32,495 nucleotides of DNA from Chloroherpeton thalassium (GTDB lineage Bacteria; Bacteroidota; Ignavibacteria; Kapaibacteriales; UBA2268), in the NCBI GenBank assembly GCA_020722095.1, contig DYLM01000010.1:12733-45227 (forward strand), given 5' to 3'. The notes below the pieces were generated by a model. That model worked only from the letters and a program-made list of their open reading frames with translations. It ran no database searches and was not told the DNA's origin. Every line of letters starts with the position of its first letter. The first letter of the stretch is position 1. Positions 9,501 to 17,176 of this stretch are shown here, in pieces. The translations under genes were made by a program, and so were the position numbers.

Positions 9501-10825
9501 CACAAGAATTCAACTTAGTAGCTGAAACTAAACTATGCGAAGGAAGCCAAGGTAATGAAGTAAAATTATCCTCCTCGGAACCTGGAATAACTTATCAATT
9601 ATTTGTTGATGACGCACCAAGAGGCAAACTTGTTGATGGAACAGGCAGCGAAATCAGCTTTGGTACATTCAATTTAGCTGGAAAATACACAGTATTAGCT
9701 ACAAATACTAATACAAATTGTACAAAATTATTTGACAATTATCTTGAATTTGAAGTTACTCCATTACCAGCAAAATACGATGTTACTGCTGATACTTACT
9801 TCTGTGAAGGAAGCCAAGGTGTTGAAATCAAATTATCAAATTCAGAAACAACAGCAGTTTATGAATTATTCAAAGATGGCGAGCCAACTTCGGTAATTGC
9901 TATGGGAACAGGCGAAGCATTATCATTTGGTTACTTCAATTTACCAGGCAAGTATTCAGTTCACGCCAAAACTATTGAAGGTGGCTGCGAAAATTCAATG
10001 AACAATGAAGTTGAAACAATTGCAATTCCATTACCTGGAACAATCATTAAAGGTAATAATGAGCCAAAGATTGTATCAGTAGAAAAATATTGGGTTGACG
10101 AGCCACAGGAAGGCGATTCATACTTATGGTCTGCAACAAATGGAACTATTATTGACGGACAGGGAACTGCAGAAATTACGGTTGAATGGAGCAATAAGAA
10201 AACTGGTAGAGTGGAAATTTATCGTAAAAATAAATATGCTTGTGATAATTCCAACATATTAGATGTAACAATAAAGAATGAACTTGTGCCTGATTTCGTT
10301 GTTGAAAAATCGGAAGGTGATGCACCATTCTTAACTTCATTTACAAATAAATCAACAGGATACATTACTTATTATAATTGGGAATTTGGTGATGGCGGTC
10401 AAAGCCCAATGCCAAATCCAACTTATACATACAAAGTTCCTGGTAAATACACAGTAAAATTAACAGTTGGTTACGAAAATATTAGAGAATCTAAAGTTCA
10501 AGAAGAAATAATTACAGTTTATGCTCCGGGTAACGTTAAGGATAATGAAATTGAAAGCAATTCAAGCTTCAGTTTGATGCCAATAGAACCAAACCCAGCA
10601 AAAGATGAATTGCATATCAATTTAATTTCGAACTCATCAGCAAATACTGTTGTTGCAATTTACGATGTAACAGGCAATAAAGTATTAAGTGTATTTGATG
10701 GACAAATCGCACCTGGCGAAAAATCACTATCGGTAAATATTAGTAACTTACCAAATGGTGTTTATTTCGTTCAAGTTGAATCTGCAGAAGGCAACTTAAC
10801 TAAATTCTTTACTATCGCAAGATAA
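6515..10825 (+). CDS. Large secreted SBBP-propeller/Ig-like/PKD protein with T9SS type A sorting domain
   Basis: The 1436-residue protein is probably exported and surface-attached or released by the type IX system. A Sec signal peptide (cleavage near AFA|G, residue 20) precedes the 'FFIENKGQWDSEVLYLAR' domain typical of SBBP-repeat secreted proteins. Residues ~254-698 hold seven ~65-residue repeats carrying 'YSTYIGG…DYGYG…DxxGNAYVTGYTYSSNFPTTSGCYD', consistent with a seven-bladed beta-propeller. Residues ~808-1178 hold four ~90-residue Ig-like repeats, each with a 'YCEG' and a distal 'GC' cysteine that probably form a disulfide. A PKD domain follows ('YYNWEFGDGG', ~1257-1337). The last ~85 residues are the sorting domain ('EPNPAKDELHI', 'YDVTGNKV', 'LPNGVYFVQV', ending in AR). 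Adhesion is likely; the ligand cannot be told. Confidence 0.93.
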   Translation: MRKFFTAIFLVGLILTATAFAGSPIKQTTNNKSEFFIENKGQWDSEVLYLARIGGMHYWITKSGIVYDVFKIEIDRQEFLENGEPNPDFGHPKNQWGHVFSGKFVDMNKETANVPNYLKESYYNYFIGDDESKWQANVKLYGEVRIENIYDNIDVRYYFDEGTVRYDYIVKPNGNPNDIRIAFQGQDGLRINENGELEFATSIGTIKNNKLYAYQNSGTSNQQIECKFVDLGNNTVGLSVGNYDSSKELVIDPIVFASYIGSSSYDYAYSVTIDGEGNSILVGYTYTSNFPTTTGAYDTSLSSTDAFVSKFNAEGSALIFSTFIGGTSTEYGYGVDTDPDGYVYVCTYTYSTSGFPTTSGCYDASFNGGADIGLSKLNPSGTALSYSTYIGGSYYDYPFAGVRVDDDGNAYVSGYTSSSNYPTTSGCYDNSYASYDAFVTKLNAAGSALSYSTFLGGSSSDYGYGLDIDASGNAYVTGYTYSSNFPTTSGCYDNSYNSTDIFVTKFNSTGSALSYSTYLGGTSSDYAYAIAVSSDGKAFITGYTYSSNYPVTSGCYDVSYSSYNGIVTGLNTTGSALYKSTFIGNFGTQYLRGIDLDDMDDVYITGVTTSSGWPTTFDAYQAYNGGSYDAVLAKFSGDLSTLVYSTYIGGNSTDYYGQYNYGCFNAGRFASCGYTYSSNFPVTSGAYDVSIYGSQDAWIAVFSFEPPAELYYESVSPTAMCAGEAITTTFTKEHSFKTGNEFIVEMSNENGSFTNPIEIGRVTATEPEPITGNTPDNLMPGSGYLVRVRSTKPALTAVGTDYITIYPKPFSFKFLGDGAYCEGDSKGYEIVLEDSEPFTTYQLYKDGAKLGDQLIGEDGALSFGYTKSIGTYTVEATSPKGCKNWMNGELIIRVAPSPVSYAVTGGSQYYNVNGPGTYCEGEDGVALGLANTEIGVKYQIQLDGKDYNIPIDGTGTDLSFGFIFQEGTYTIKGISQLGGCTNMMTGNIIVKKLPAPQEFNLVAETKLCEGSQGNEVKLSSSEPGITYQLFVDDAPRGKLVDGTGSEISFGTFNLAGKYTVLATNTNTNCTKLFDNYLEFEVTPLPAKYDVTADTYFCEGSQGVEIKLSNSETTAVYELFKDGEPTSVIAMGTGEALSFGYFNLPGKYSVHAKTIEGGCENSMNNEVETIAIPLPGTIIKGNNEPKIVSVEKYWVDEPQEGDSYLWSATNGTIIDGQGTAEITVEWSNKKTGRVEIYRKNKYACDNSNILDVTIKNELVPDFVVEKSEGDAPFLTSFTNKSTGYITYYNWEFGDGGQSPMPNPTYTYKVPGKYTVKLTVGYENIRESKVQEEIITVYAPGNVKDNEIESNSSFSLMPIEPNPAKDELHINLISNSSANTVVAIYDVTGNKVLSVFDGQIAPGEKSLSVNISNLPNGVYFVQVESAEGNLTKFFTIAR

Positions 10826-10844
10826 AATTGAATTTAAAATAATC

Positions 10845-10879
10845 AAAAAAGACTGCTTTTTGCAAAGGCAGTCTTTTTT
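10845..10879 (+). terminator. Intrinsic terminator after the T9SS propeller protein
   Basis: A 12-bp perfect stem (AAAAAAGACTGC / GCAGTCTTTTTT) with an 11-nt loop ends in a run of eight T. It lies 19 bp after the stop codon. Confidence 0.92.
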
Positions 10880-10921
10880 TTGTGTGTATAGAAATTTATT
10901 CGTGAGAGAGAGAAATCATAG

Positions 10922-10936
10922 AACCTTCCGAAGGTT
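10922..10936. repeat. 15-bp palindromic unit AACCTTCCGAAGGTT
   Basis: AACCTTC-C-GAAGGTT is a 7-bp inverted repeat about one central base. The same unit recurs at 24891-24905 and, inverted, at 24910-24924 and 29761-29775. Degenerate copies lie at 24588-24602 and 29743-29757. All copies are in convergent intergenic gaps. A half copy of the CCCACGAAT/ATTCGTGGG hairpin sits just upstream (~10891-10904). Confidence 0.85.
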
Positions 10937-10943
10937 TCTCATT

Positions 10944-10975
10944 CTTCAACCCCACGCTTAAGCGTGGGGTTGAAG
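10944..10975. repeat. 32-bp perfect palindrome
   Basis: CTTCAACCCCACGCTT is followed directly by its exact reverse complement AAGCGTGGGGTTGAAG. It is unusually GC-rich for the region and followed by GGCTTTTT, so it could also act as a plus-strand terminator. It is seen once in the window. Confidence 0.88.
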
Positions 10976-10999
10976 GCTTTTTCCAATTATCTATATAGA

Positions 11000-11104
11000 G
11001 GCTGTCTCATAAGTCAGAGTTGCTGTCATTCCCACGAAAGTGGGAACCCATAGCCCACGAATTTATTCGTGGGAAAATGGATTCCCGTTTGCACGGGAAT
11101 GACA
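11000..11104. repeat. Composite repeat: GGCTGTCTCATAAGTC box plus 81-bp nested hairpin
   Basis: The box GGCTGTCTCATAAGTC at 11000-11015 is followed by a nested structure. Outer arms TGTCATTCCC (11024-11033) and GGGAATGACA (11095-11104) enclose inner hairpins, including CCCACGAAT-TT-ATTCGTGGG (11054-11073). The box and both hairpin types recur in the gap after 24565, in the same order. The box and the CCCACGAAT hairpin recur after 29573 in a different order. Confidence 0.85.
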
Positions 11105-11130
11105 AACATACATTTTTCAAATTGAATGAG

Positions 11131-11167
11131 ATTGCTTCGTCCCGATAAATCGGAACTCGCAAAGACG
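11131..11167. repeat. REP-like hairpin ATTGCTTCGTC…CTCGCAAAGACG
   Basis: ATTGCTTCGTC (11131-11141) and CTCGCAAAGACG (11156-11167) flank a small stem CCGAT-AA-ATCGG (11142-11153). The outer words resemble a dispersed intergenic repeat seen in many bacterial genomes (from memory, not searched). The segment lies between the composite repeat and the end of gcdH. Confidence 0.6.
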
Positions 11168-11201
11168 TCCAACATCTAACACCAAAACCTCATTTACAAA
11201 T

Positions 11202-12365
11202 TTATTTATAAGCTGGAATACCTGTGATGTCCTCGCCCAAAATTAGAGTGTGAATATCGTGAGTCCCTTCGTAAGTTTTAACTGATTCCAAATTAGCCGA
11301 ATGACGCATAACATTATATTCGTTCAGAATTCCATTTGCCCCATGAATTTCTCGTGCAATGCGAGCTGATTGCAATGCAATATCCACATTATTACGCTTG
11401 GCAAGTGAGACTTGCTGTGGAGTGGATTTATGCTCATCCATCAATCTTCCCAATCTTTCAACCAGAAGTTGTCCCTTGGTGATTTCGTTCAACATCCAAA
11501 CTAATTTTTCTTGAACTAATTGGAAGCCAGCAATCGGCTTGTCGAATTGCACGCGAGATTTAGCATAATTTAAGGCTGAATCATAAACAGCAGCAGCAGC
11601 GCCAACTGCACCCCAAGCAATACCATATCTCGCTTTGTTTAAACAACTTAAAGGACCGCGAAGCCCTTGGATGTCCAATTTGTTTTCTGTAGGAATTTCC
11701 ACATCTTGGAAAATTAATTCCGAAGTAATTGAAGCTCGCAATGAATGTTTACCTTTCATTTCGGGAGCAGAAAAGCCTTTCATACCTTTTTCGACAATAA
11801 AGCCGTGAACTTTTCCATTTAATTTTGCCCAAACAACTGCAATATCGGCGATAGTGCCATTAGTTATCCACATTTTAGCACCATTCAGCAAATATCCACC
11901 CGAAATCTCCTTTGCATTAGTTATCATTCCGCCTGGGTTAGAACCAAAATCGGGTTCGGTAAGCCCAAAGCAGCCAATAGTTTCGCCGGTTGCTAACTTG
12001 GGCAACCATTTTTTCTTTAAGTATTCGCTACCATATTCATTGATAGGGAACATTACGAGTGAATTCTGAACCGAAGCAAATGAACGAACACCTGAATCTC
12101 CTCGCTCAAGTTCCATCATTCCAATTCCATACATTGTGTAAGTCGCACCAGCGCCGCCGTATTCAGCCGGAATTGTGACGCCGAATAAACCCATTTCCGC
12201 CATTTTGGGAATTAAGTCCATTGGAAATTTACCTTGCATATAGTAATCTTCAATGATTGGAAGAACTTCGTTGTCAGTAAAATCTCTAACTGATTGTTGG
12301 AATAGTTTCTCTTCATCCGAAAAAGTATCGAATATTTTATAGTAATCTGGGAAGTTGAAAGCCAT
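11202..12365 (-). CDS. gcdH: Glutaryl-CoA dehydrogenase (acyl-CoA dehydrogenase family)
   Basis: This FAD enzyme would oxidise and decarboxylate glutaryl-CoA to crotonyl-CoA in lysine, tryptophan or aromatic breakdown. The 387-residue protein starting at MAFNFPDYYK has 'GCFGLTEPDFGSNPGG' (FAD contact), 'KMWITNG', 'RYGIAWGAVGAA', 'QLVQEKLVWMLNEI' and 'YEGTHDIHTLILG', whose Glu366 is the family catalytic base. The 'ELERGDSGVRSFASVQNSLVM' stretch keeps the Arg and Ser that bind the glutaryl carboxylate in characterised enzymes, which favours glutaryl-CoA over simple acyl-CoAs. The frame runs upstream to 12530, but that extension is AT-rich, non-homologous and overlaps the nusA start. The ATG at 12365 has AGGA at good spacing. 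The gene is transcribed divergently from nusA. Confidence 0.9.
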   Translation of the reverse strand: MAFNFPDYYKIFDTFSDEEKLFQQSVRDFTDNEVLPIIEDYYMQGKFPMDLIPKMAEMGLFGVTIPAEYGGAGATYTMYGIGMMELERGDSGVRSFASVQNSLVMFPINEYGSEYLKKKWLPKLATGETIGCFGLTEPDFGSNPGGMITNAKEISGGYLLNGAKMWITNGTIADIAVVWAKLNGKVHGFIVEKGMKGFSAPEMKGKHSLRASITSELIFQDVEIPTENKLDIQGLRGPLSCLNKARYGIAWGAVGAAAAVYDSALNYAKSRVQFDKPIAGFQLVQEKLVWMLNEITKGQLLVERLGRLMDEHKSTPQQVSLAKRNNVDIALQSARIAREIHGANGILNEYNVMRHSANLESVKTYEGTHDIHTLILGEDITGIPAYK

Positions 12366-12421
12366 TTTTATCCTATTAAAAAAAAAATTATTATAATAGT
12401 GATTAATGACGAAAAAATAGT

Positions 12422-12429
12422 TAATTTTG
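12422..12429 (+). promoter_or_regulatory. Candidate nusA operon promoter (-7 box TAATTTTG)
   Basis: TAATTTTG fits the Bacteroidota housekeeping -7 consensus TAnnTTTG. A GTG (one mismatch to TTG) lies 20 bp upstream at 12399-12401 as a weak -33 element. A transcript starting near 12436 would have a leader of about 48 nt. Confidence 0.4.
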
Positions 12430-12441
12430 TGAAAGCAAGAT

Positions 12442-12462
12442 GGGGCAAAAGCCCTTTTTTTT
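12442..12462 (+). terminator. Terminator-like hairpin in the nusA leader (possible attenuator)
   Basis: GGGC-AAAA-GCCC (plus one G-T pair) is followed by eight T, ending 21 nt before the nusA ATG at 12484. The T run is only on the plus strand, and no plus-strand gene lies upstream before the divergent gcdH. It therefore cannot be the end of another gene and must lie in the nusA leader. Confidence 0.6.
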
Positions 12463-12483
12463 GTAAGATAATGGATTTTGAAT

Positions 12484-13800
12484 ATGTCAAGATTAAGAAA
12501 AAAACCTGAAATCAACAAGCAGTCAATCATAGAAGCCTTTGCAGAAATGGCAAAATATAAGGGAATTGACCGCGATTTATTGCAAGGAATTTTGGAAGAT
12601 ACGCTATCGCTACTTATTAGAAAAAAATACGGTAACGATGCGAACTTCGAAATTATCGTTAATATGGAAAAAGGCGATATTGAAATTTATTTGATGAAAA
12701 CAATCGTAGAGGAAGTTGAAGATTCAACAATTGAGATTTCATTAGAAGAAGCAAAAAAAATTAGTGAAGATGATTACGAATTAGGGGACGATTTTGTAAT
12801 TGAAATCTCGTTACAAAGTATTGGCGAGAATTTTGGAAGAAGATTGGTAAATCTTGCTACGCAATCATTAACTCAGAGAATAAAAGAAGTAGAAAAGAAC
12901 AATATCTATAATGAATACGCAGCAAAAATTGGTGAAGTTGTAATTGGCGAAATCTATCAAATAAGAAGAAACGATTTGCTTATTATGCATAATAAAATTG
13001 AGATGCATATGCCAAGAGAGCATCAAATACCAACAGAATCTATGCGATATAAGAAAAATCAAAATATAAAATCTGTTATCCACGAAGTTCGTAAGAACGG
13101 ACCAGCAGGATTGCCCGAAATAATATTATCCCGTGCAAATAATAAATTTTTAGAGAGATTATTTGAAATTGAAATTCCGGAAATTTACGATGGATTAATC
13201 CAAATAAGAGCAATTGCTCGCGATCCAGGTCGCCGCTCCAAAGTTGCAGTTCAATCATTTGACGATAGAGTGGATCCAGTAGGAGCTTGTGTAGGAATGA
13301 AAGGAGTGAGAATTCACTCAATTGTTCGCGAATTAAATAATGAAAACATAGATTTAATAGAGTATTCTGATGATATTGCTACATTTATTATGCGTGCATT
13401 GCAACCCGCACAAGTTAAGGAAATACAATTATTTCCCGAAACTTTATCGGCAAATATCTTTGTAACGGACGATCAAGTGCCATTAGCAATCGGAACAAAC
13501 GGACAGAATATAAGATTGGCATCATTATTAACTGGTTATAATTTAACCTTAATTAAAGAAGCAGTTGATGATATTGAAATTACAGAATTCGACCAAGAAA
13601 TTGGTGCAGAAATAATCGAAAAATTAGTAGCAAGTGGAATCAAGACAGCACGAGAATTTTTAAGAGCCGAACCAGAAGTATTAGTAGAAATTGAAGGTAT
13701 TAGTGCATCATTTATCAACGACATTCGCAGAATTATACTCGCAGAATTCGAAGAAGATGAAGATCCACATTACCAAGATAAATTAGAAAATATTAAGTAA
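12484..13800 (+). CDS. nusA: Transcription termination/antitermination factor NusA
   Basis: NusA binds RNA polymerase and nascent RNA, and modulates pausing, intrinsic termination and rRNA antitermination. The protein shows the N-terminal polymerase-binding domain ('IIEAFAEMAKYKGIDRDLLQGILEDTL'), an S1 domain (~130-200, 'GEVVIGEIYQ'), two KH domains with 'RDPGRRSKVAV', 'DPVGACVGMKGVRI' and 'AIGTNGQNIRLAS', and a C-terminal helix-hairpin-helix-like segment (~365-425, 'LVEIEGISASFINDIRRII'). The frame opens with TTG at 12478; the ATG at 12484 (438 residues) is preferred. It heads nusA-infB-rbfA-truB. The rimP gene that commonly precedes nusA is absent here. A hairpin with a T run lies in the leader, so autoregulation by termination is possible. 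Confidence 0.95.
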   Translation: MSRLRKKPEINKQSIIEAFAEMAKYKGIDRDLLQGILEDTLSLLIRKKYGNDANFEIIVNMEKGDIEIYLMKTIVEEVEDSTIEISLEEAKKISEDDYELGDDFVIEISLQSIGENFGRRLVNLATQSLTQRIKEVEKNNIYNEYAAKIGEVVIGEIYQIRRNDLLIMHNKIEMHMPREHQIPTESMRYKKNQNIKSVIHEVRKNGPAGLPEIILSRANNKFLERLFEIEIPEIYDGLIQIRAIARDPGRRSKVAVQSFDDRVDPVGACVGMKGVRIHSIVRELNNENIDLIEYSDDIATFIMRALQPAQVKEIQLFPETLSANIFVTDDQVPLAIGTNGQNIRLASLLTGYNLTLIKEAVDDIEITEFDQEIGAEIIEKLVASGIKTAREFLRAEPEVLVEIEGISASFINDIRRIILAEFEEDEDPHYQDKLENIK

Positions 13801-13849
13801 AAATATAATATTAAATAATAATATTAATTAAAAATATTAAAAAATAAGT

Positions 13850-16800
13850 ATGGCAGCAAATAATAAAATAAAAATTTTCAAGATTGCCTCGGAAATTAAT
13901 ATCGGAATTGGAGCAATAGTAGAATTTCTCCAGAACAAGGGTTACGATATCCAAAATAAGCCGACTTCAACCATCACCGAAGAGATGGCAAATTTGGTTT
14001 ATGATAAATTTAAAAGGGAAAAAATAGCTGCCGAAAAACAAAGAGAGAAATTAGAGAAACATCATATTCTTAGGAATACTCCTGAACACGACCATAAAAC
14101 TGAATCAAATGAAGAAGTTGCAGTCAAAGAAGTTGTGCCTGAAGTTCCAAAGCAAACCGAACCACCAAAACCAGTTGAACCAATTCAAGAAAAACCTACA
14201 TTGAAAATTCTCGACAAAATTGATTTAACTCGAGAACCAAAGCCAGAAGTAATTGACAAAAAGGAAGATAAACCTATTCAAGAGAAAAAAGCCGAACCAG
14301 AAGTTAAAATTATTGAAGCACAAACTAATGAAGTGAAACAAGAATCGGCTGAACCAAAACAAAAAGCAGAACCTGCACCGAAACAGGAAGTTACCAAACC
14401 TGAACCAACAGAAAGAAAGATTGAGCAAGTTAGCCAAGTTGAAGCAAAGCGGGAAGGAAAAAAGCCAAAAGATGAAAATTTAAAACAACATAAAACAGAG
14501 AAAGGACCAGAACATAAAAAGCAAGATAATTCAAACAAACAAAGTCCGAAAGCTACAGAAGATACACCAAGTTCAGAGGTAAAACCAACTGATAAGAACC
14601 GCGAAACTGGTGAGAAGCATAAAAAGAAGCACAAGAAAATTGCTGAAGAAGTTATTACGGCTTCACCAAAATTACAAGGCTTGACTATTCTTGGTAAAAT
14701 TGATTTAGAAAAACCAAAACCACACAGAAGTGACGATAGAGGAAATAGAGGAAGAGGTCCAGGAACTGATAACCGTGGAGATAATCGCGGGCGTGATGAT
14801 AGTGGTGCAAGTGGTGGCAGAAGACGTGAAGACAATCGTGGAGGTTATCAAAGACGTGAAGACAATCGAAGTGGTACTCCAAGACAAGACGATGGTCGCA
14901 GCGGAGGATATGTTAGACGTGATGATAATAGAACCGATAGCAGACCACAAGGTGAAAGAAGAGACGATAGAAATACAAGCGGAAACTTTCGTTCAAATGA
15001 AAACAGACCTGCTGCTGAAGGTGGCAATTATCGCTCCAGTGGAGATAATAGATTTGCCAATCGTGCAAGAACATCGGGTTTTATTCGCCCAGCAGACCCA
15101 ATTATCGATACTAATACTTCTAAATTAAATAAAGACGTTAAGTTTAAAAAGACTTCAACAGAAGAAGAAACAACAAAAGTAATTGCAAGAGTAAAGCCAA
15201 AGGAAAAATCAAAAAGCAAAGAAGACAAGCAAGTTAAAAAGCACAAAAAACTTATTCGCGAGCAAATTAGCTCGTTAGATATAGACAAAGCAGTTCGCGA
15301 AACTATGGCTGAAATTGATCTACAGCACTCCACAGGTGGCTCACGTTCCAAAATCAAGCAAAAGAAGAAAATGGAGCGAGAAGAAAGAGATACTATCAGA
15401 CAAAGAGTTGAAGATGAAATGGCTAATGTGCTGGAACTTACAGAGTTTGTTACAACAGGCGAATTAGCTAAGGCTATGAATATATTGCCAAATCAAATAA
15501 TTGTTAAATGTATGCAACTTGGTTTAATGGTAACTATTAACCAAAGATTGGACAAAGACACAATAGCCTTGATTGCAGAAGATTTTGGATACTCAGTCAA
15601 TTTCTATAATGAACAAGAATCTTTGGAAATAGAGGAAGAAGTAGATACCGAAGAATCATTAGAGTTCCGTCCTCCAATAGTAACAATAATGGGGCACGTT
15701 GATCATGGAAAAACATCATTACTTGATTATATCCGTAGTTCAAATGTAGTTGCGGGCGAAGCAGGCGGGATCACACAACATATTGGTGCTTACCAAGTGG
15801 AATTAGATAATGGCAAGATGATTACTTTCCTCGATACACCTGGTCACGCTGCATTTACAGCAATGCGTGCTCGTGGTGCCCAAGTAACAGATATAGTAAT
15901 CTTGGTAGTTGCTGCTGACGATAGTGTGATGCCTCAAACAATTGAAGCAATAAGCCACGCCAAAGCTGCAGGTGTTCCAATTATTGTTGCAATCAATAAA
16001 ATTGACAAACCTGATGCAAACCCAGATAGAATCAAACAACAATTATCCGATCATGGAATTTTAATTGAGGAATGGGGCGGAAAATACCAAAGTATTGAAA
16101 TATCCGCAAAATTTGGAAAAAATATAGATGTTCTGTTAGATAAAGTTTTAATTGAAGCGGAATTATTGAATTTAAGAGCCAATCCAAACAAGAAAGCTCG
16201 TGGAACTGTAATTGAAGCTGTAATGAAAAAAGGTTTCGGACCAGTAGCAACTGTAATTATTCAAGGTGGAACGCTTAAAATTGGCGATCCATTCGTAGCT
16301 GGAACTGCTTCTGGTAGAGTAAAAGCAATGCTTGATGAACGCGAGAAGAGAGTAGATTTAGCAGAACCTGCATCACCAGTTTTGGTTGTTGGATTTGATA
16401 CTTTGCCCGAAGCTGGAGATAATTTCACTGTATTGAATACTGATATGGAAGCACGCCAGGTTGCTAAAGAACGTGATATATTAAAACGTGAGCTTTCGCT
16501 CCGACAAATTAGAAAAATCTCACTTGATGACATTTCTCAAAAGATTCACGAAGGCAATGTGAAGGAATTGAAATTAATCCTTAAAGGTGATGTTGCTGGT
16601 TCAGTAGAAGCATTAGGTGAATCTTTATTGAAATTGAGCAATGAAGAAGTGAGAGTATTGATTATCCACAAGGGAGTTGGTACAATTTTGGAAACAGATG
16701 TTATATTAGCTTCTGCGTCCGAAGCAGTAATCGTAGGCTTTAATGTGCCAGTTGATGTTAATGCACGCAAATTAGCAGATGTAGAAAAAGTAGATATTCG

Positions 16801-17176
16801 TAATTATAATATCATTTATGATTGTATAAATGAAGTTCACATGGCTTTGGAAGGTTTATTATCGCCTGAATATCACGAAGAAACTACAGCAATGCTCGAA
16901 GTAAGAAGAACATTCAAAATATCAAGAATGGGAACAATTGCTGGTTGTTATGTGCAGAATGGCAAAATATCCAAGAACGATAAAGTCAAAGTAATAAGAG
17001 ATGGTCTGATTTTACATACAGGAACACTTTCATCCTTGAAACGTGAAAAAGATGATGTAAAAGAAGTTGATGCTGGATTTGAGTGTGGTGTTATGATTAA
17101 TAACTTCAACTCACTTGAAGTTGGCGACCATATAGAAAGTTTCAAAATTATTGAAGTTAAACGTAAATTGTCGTAA
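13850..17176 (+). CDS. infB: Translation initiation factor IF-2 with long Arg/Gly/Asp-rich linker
   Basis: This 1108-residue GTPase brings fMet-tRNA to the 30S subunit. The N-terminal winged domain ('ASEINIGIGAIVEFLQNKGYDI') is followed by ~450 residues of charged low complexity (Lys/Glu/Pro), 'ILDKIDL' and 'ILGKIDL' phrases typical of Bacteroidota IF-2, and an Arg/Asn/Gly/Asp-rich stretch (~295-387). A second IF2_N domain starts near 533. The G domain has GHVDHGKT (~615-622), GGITQHIGA, DTPGH (~662), NKID (716-719) and SAK. Domains II-IV follow. It starts 49 bp after nusA, and its stop overlaps the rbfA start by one base (TAATG). It is longer than usual because of the linker. Confidence 0.97.
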   Translation: MAANNKIKIFKIASEINIGIGAIVEFLQNKGYDIQNKPTSTITEEMANLVYDKFKREKIAAEKQREKLEKHHILRNTPEHDHKTESNEEVAVKEVVPEVPKQTEPPKPVEPIQEKPTLKILDKIDLTREPKPEVIDKKEDKPIQEKKAEPEVKIIEAQTNEVKQESAEPKQKAEPAPKQEVTKPEPTERKIEQVSQVEAKREGKKPKDENLKQHKTEKGPEHKKQDNSNKQSPKATEDTPSSEVKPTDKNRETGEKHKKKHKKIAEEVITASPKLQGLTILGKIDLEKPKPHRSDDRGNRGRGPGTDNRGDNRGRDDSGASGGRRREDNRGGYQRREDNRSGTPRQDDGRSGGYVRRDDNRTDSRPQGERRDDRNTSGNFRSNENRPAAEGGNYRSSGDNRFANRARTSGFIRPADPIIDTNTSKLNKDVKFKKTSTEEETTKVIARVKPKEKSKSKEDKQVKKHKKLIREQISSLDIDKAVRETMAEIDLQHSTGGSRSKIKQKKKMEREERDTIRQRVEDEMANVLELTEFVTTGELAKAMNILPNQIIVKCMQLGLMVTINQRLDKDTIALIAEDFGYSVNFYNEQESLEIEEEVDTEESLEFRPPIVTIMGHVDHGKTSLLDYIRSSNVVAGEAGGITQHIGAYQVELDNGKMITFLDTPGHAAFTAMRARGAQVTDIVILVVAADDSVMPQTIEAISHAKAAGVPIIVAINKIDKPDANPDRIKQQLSDHGILIEEWGGKYQSIEISAKFGKNIDVLLDKVLIEAELLNLRANPNKKARGTVIEAVMKKGFGPVATVIIQGGTLKIGDPFVAGTASGRVKAMLDEREKRVDLAEPASPVLVVGFDTLPEAGDNFTVLNTDMEARQVAKERDILKRELSLRQIRKISLDDISQKIHEGNVKELKLILKGDVAGSVEALGESLLKLSNEEVRVLIIHKGVGTILETDVILASASEAVIVGFNVPVDVNARKLADVEKVDIRNYNIIYDCINEVHMALEGLLSPEYHEETTAMLEVRRTFKISRMGTIAGCYVQNGKISKNDKVKVIRDGLILHTGTLSSLKREKDDVKEVDAGFECGVMINNFNSLEVGDHIESFKIIEVKRKLS

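Noticed and set aside
12478-12483. TTG start for NusA
   Set aside because: An ATG lies two codons downstream and fits the family start better.
12366-12530. N-terminal extension of glutaryl-CoA dehydrogenase to 12530
   Set aside because: It overlaps the nusA start and leader, has no family similarity, and a good ATG with AGGA exists at 12365.
14278-15128. Long open frames on both strands inside the infB linker (up to 185 residues antisense)
   Set aside because: They mirror the low-complexity Lys/Glu/Arg-rich codons of infB, have no homology-like motifs and lie wholly inside a conserved gene.
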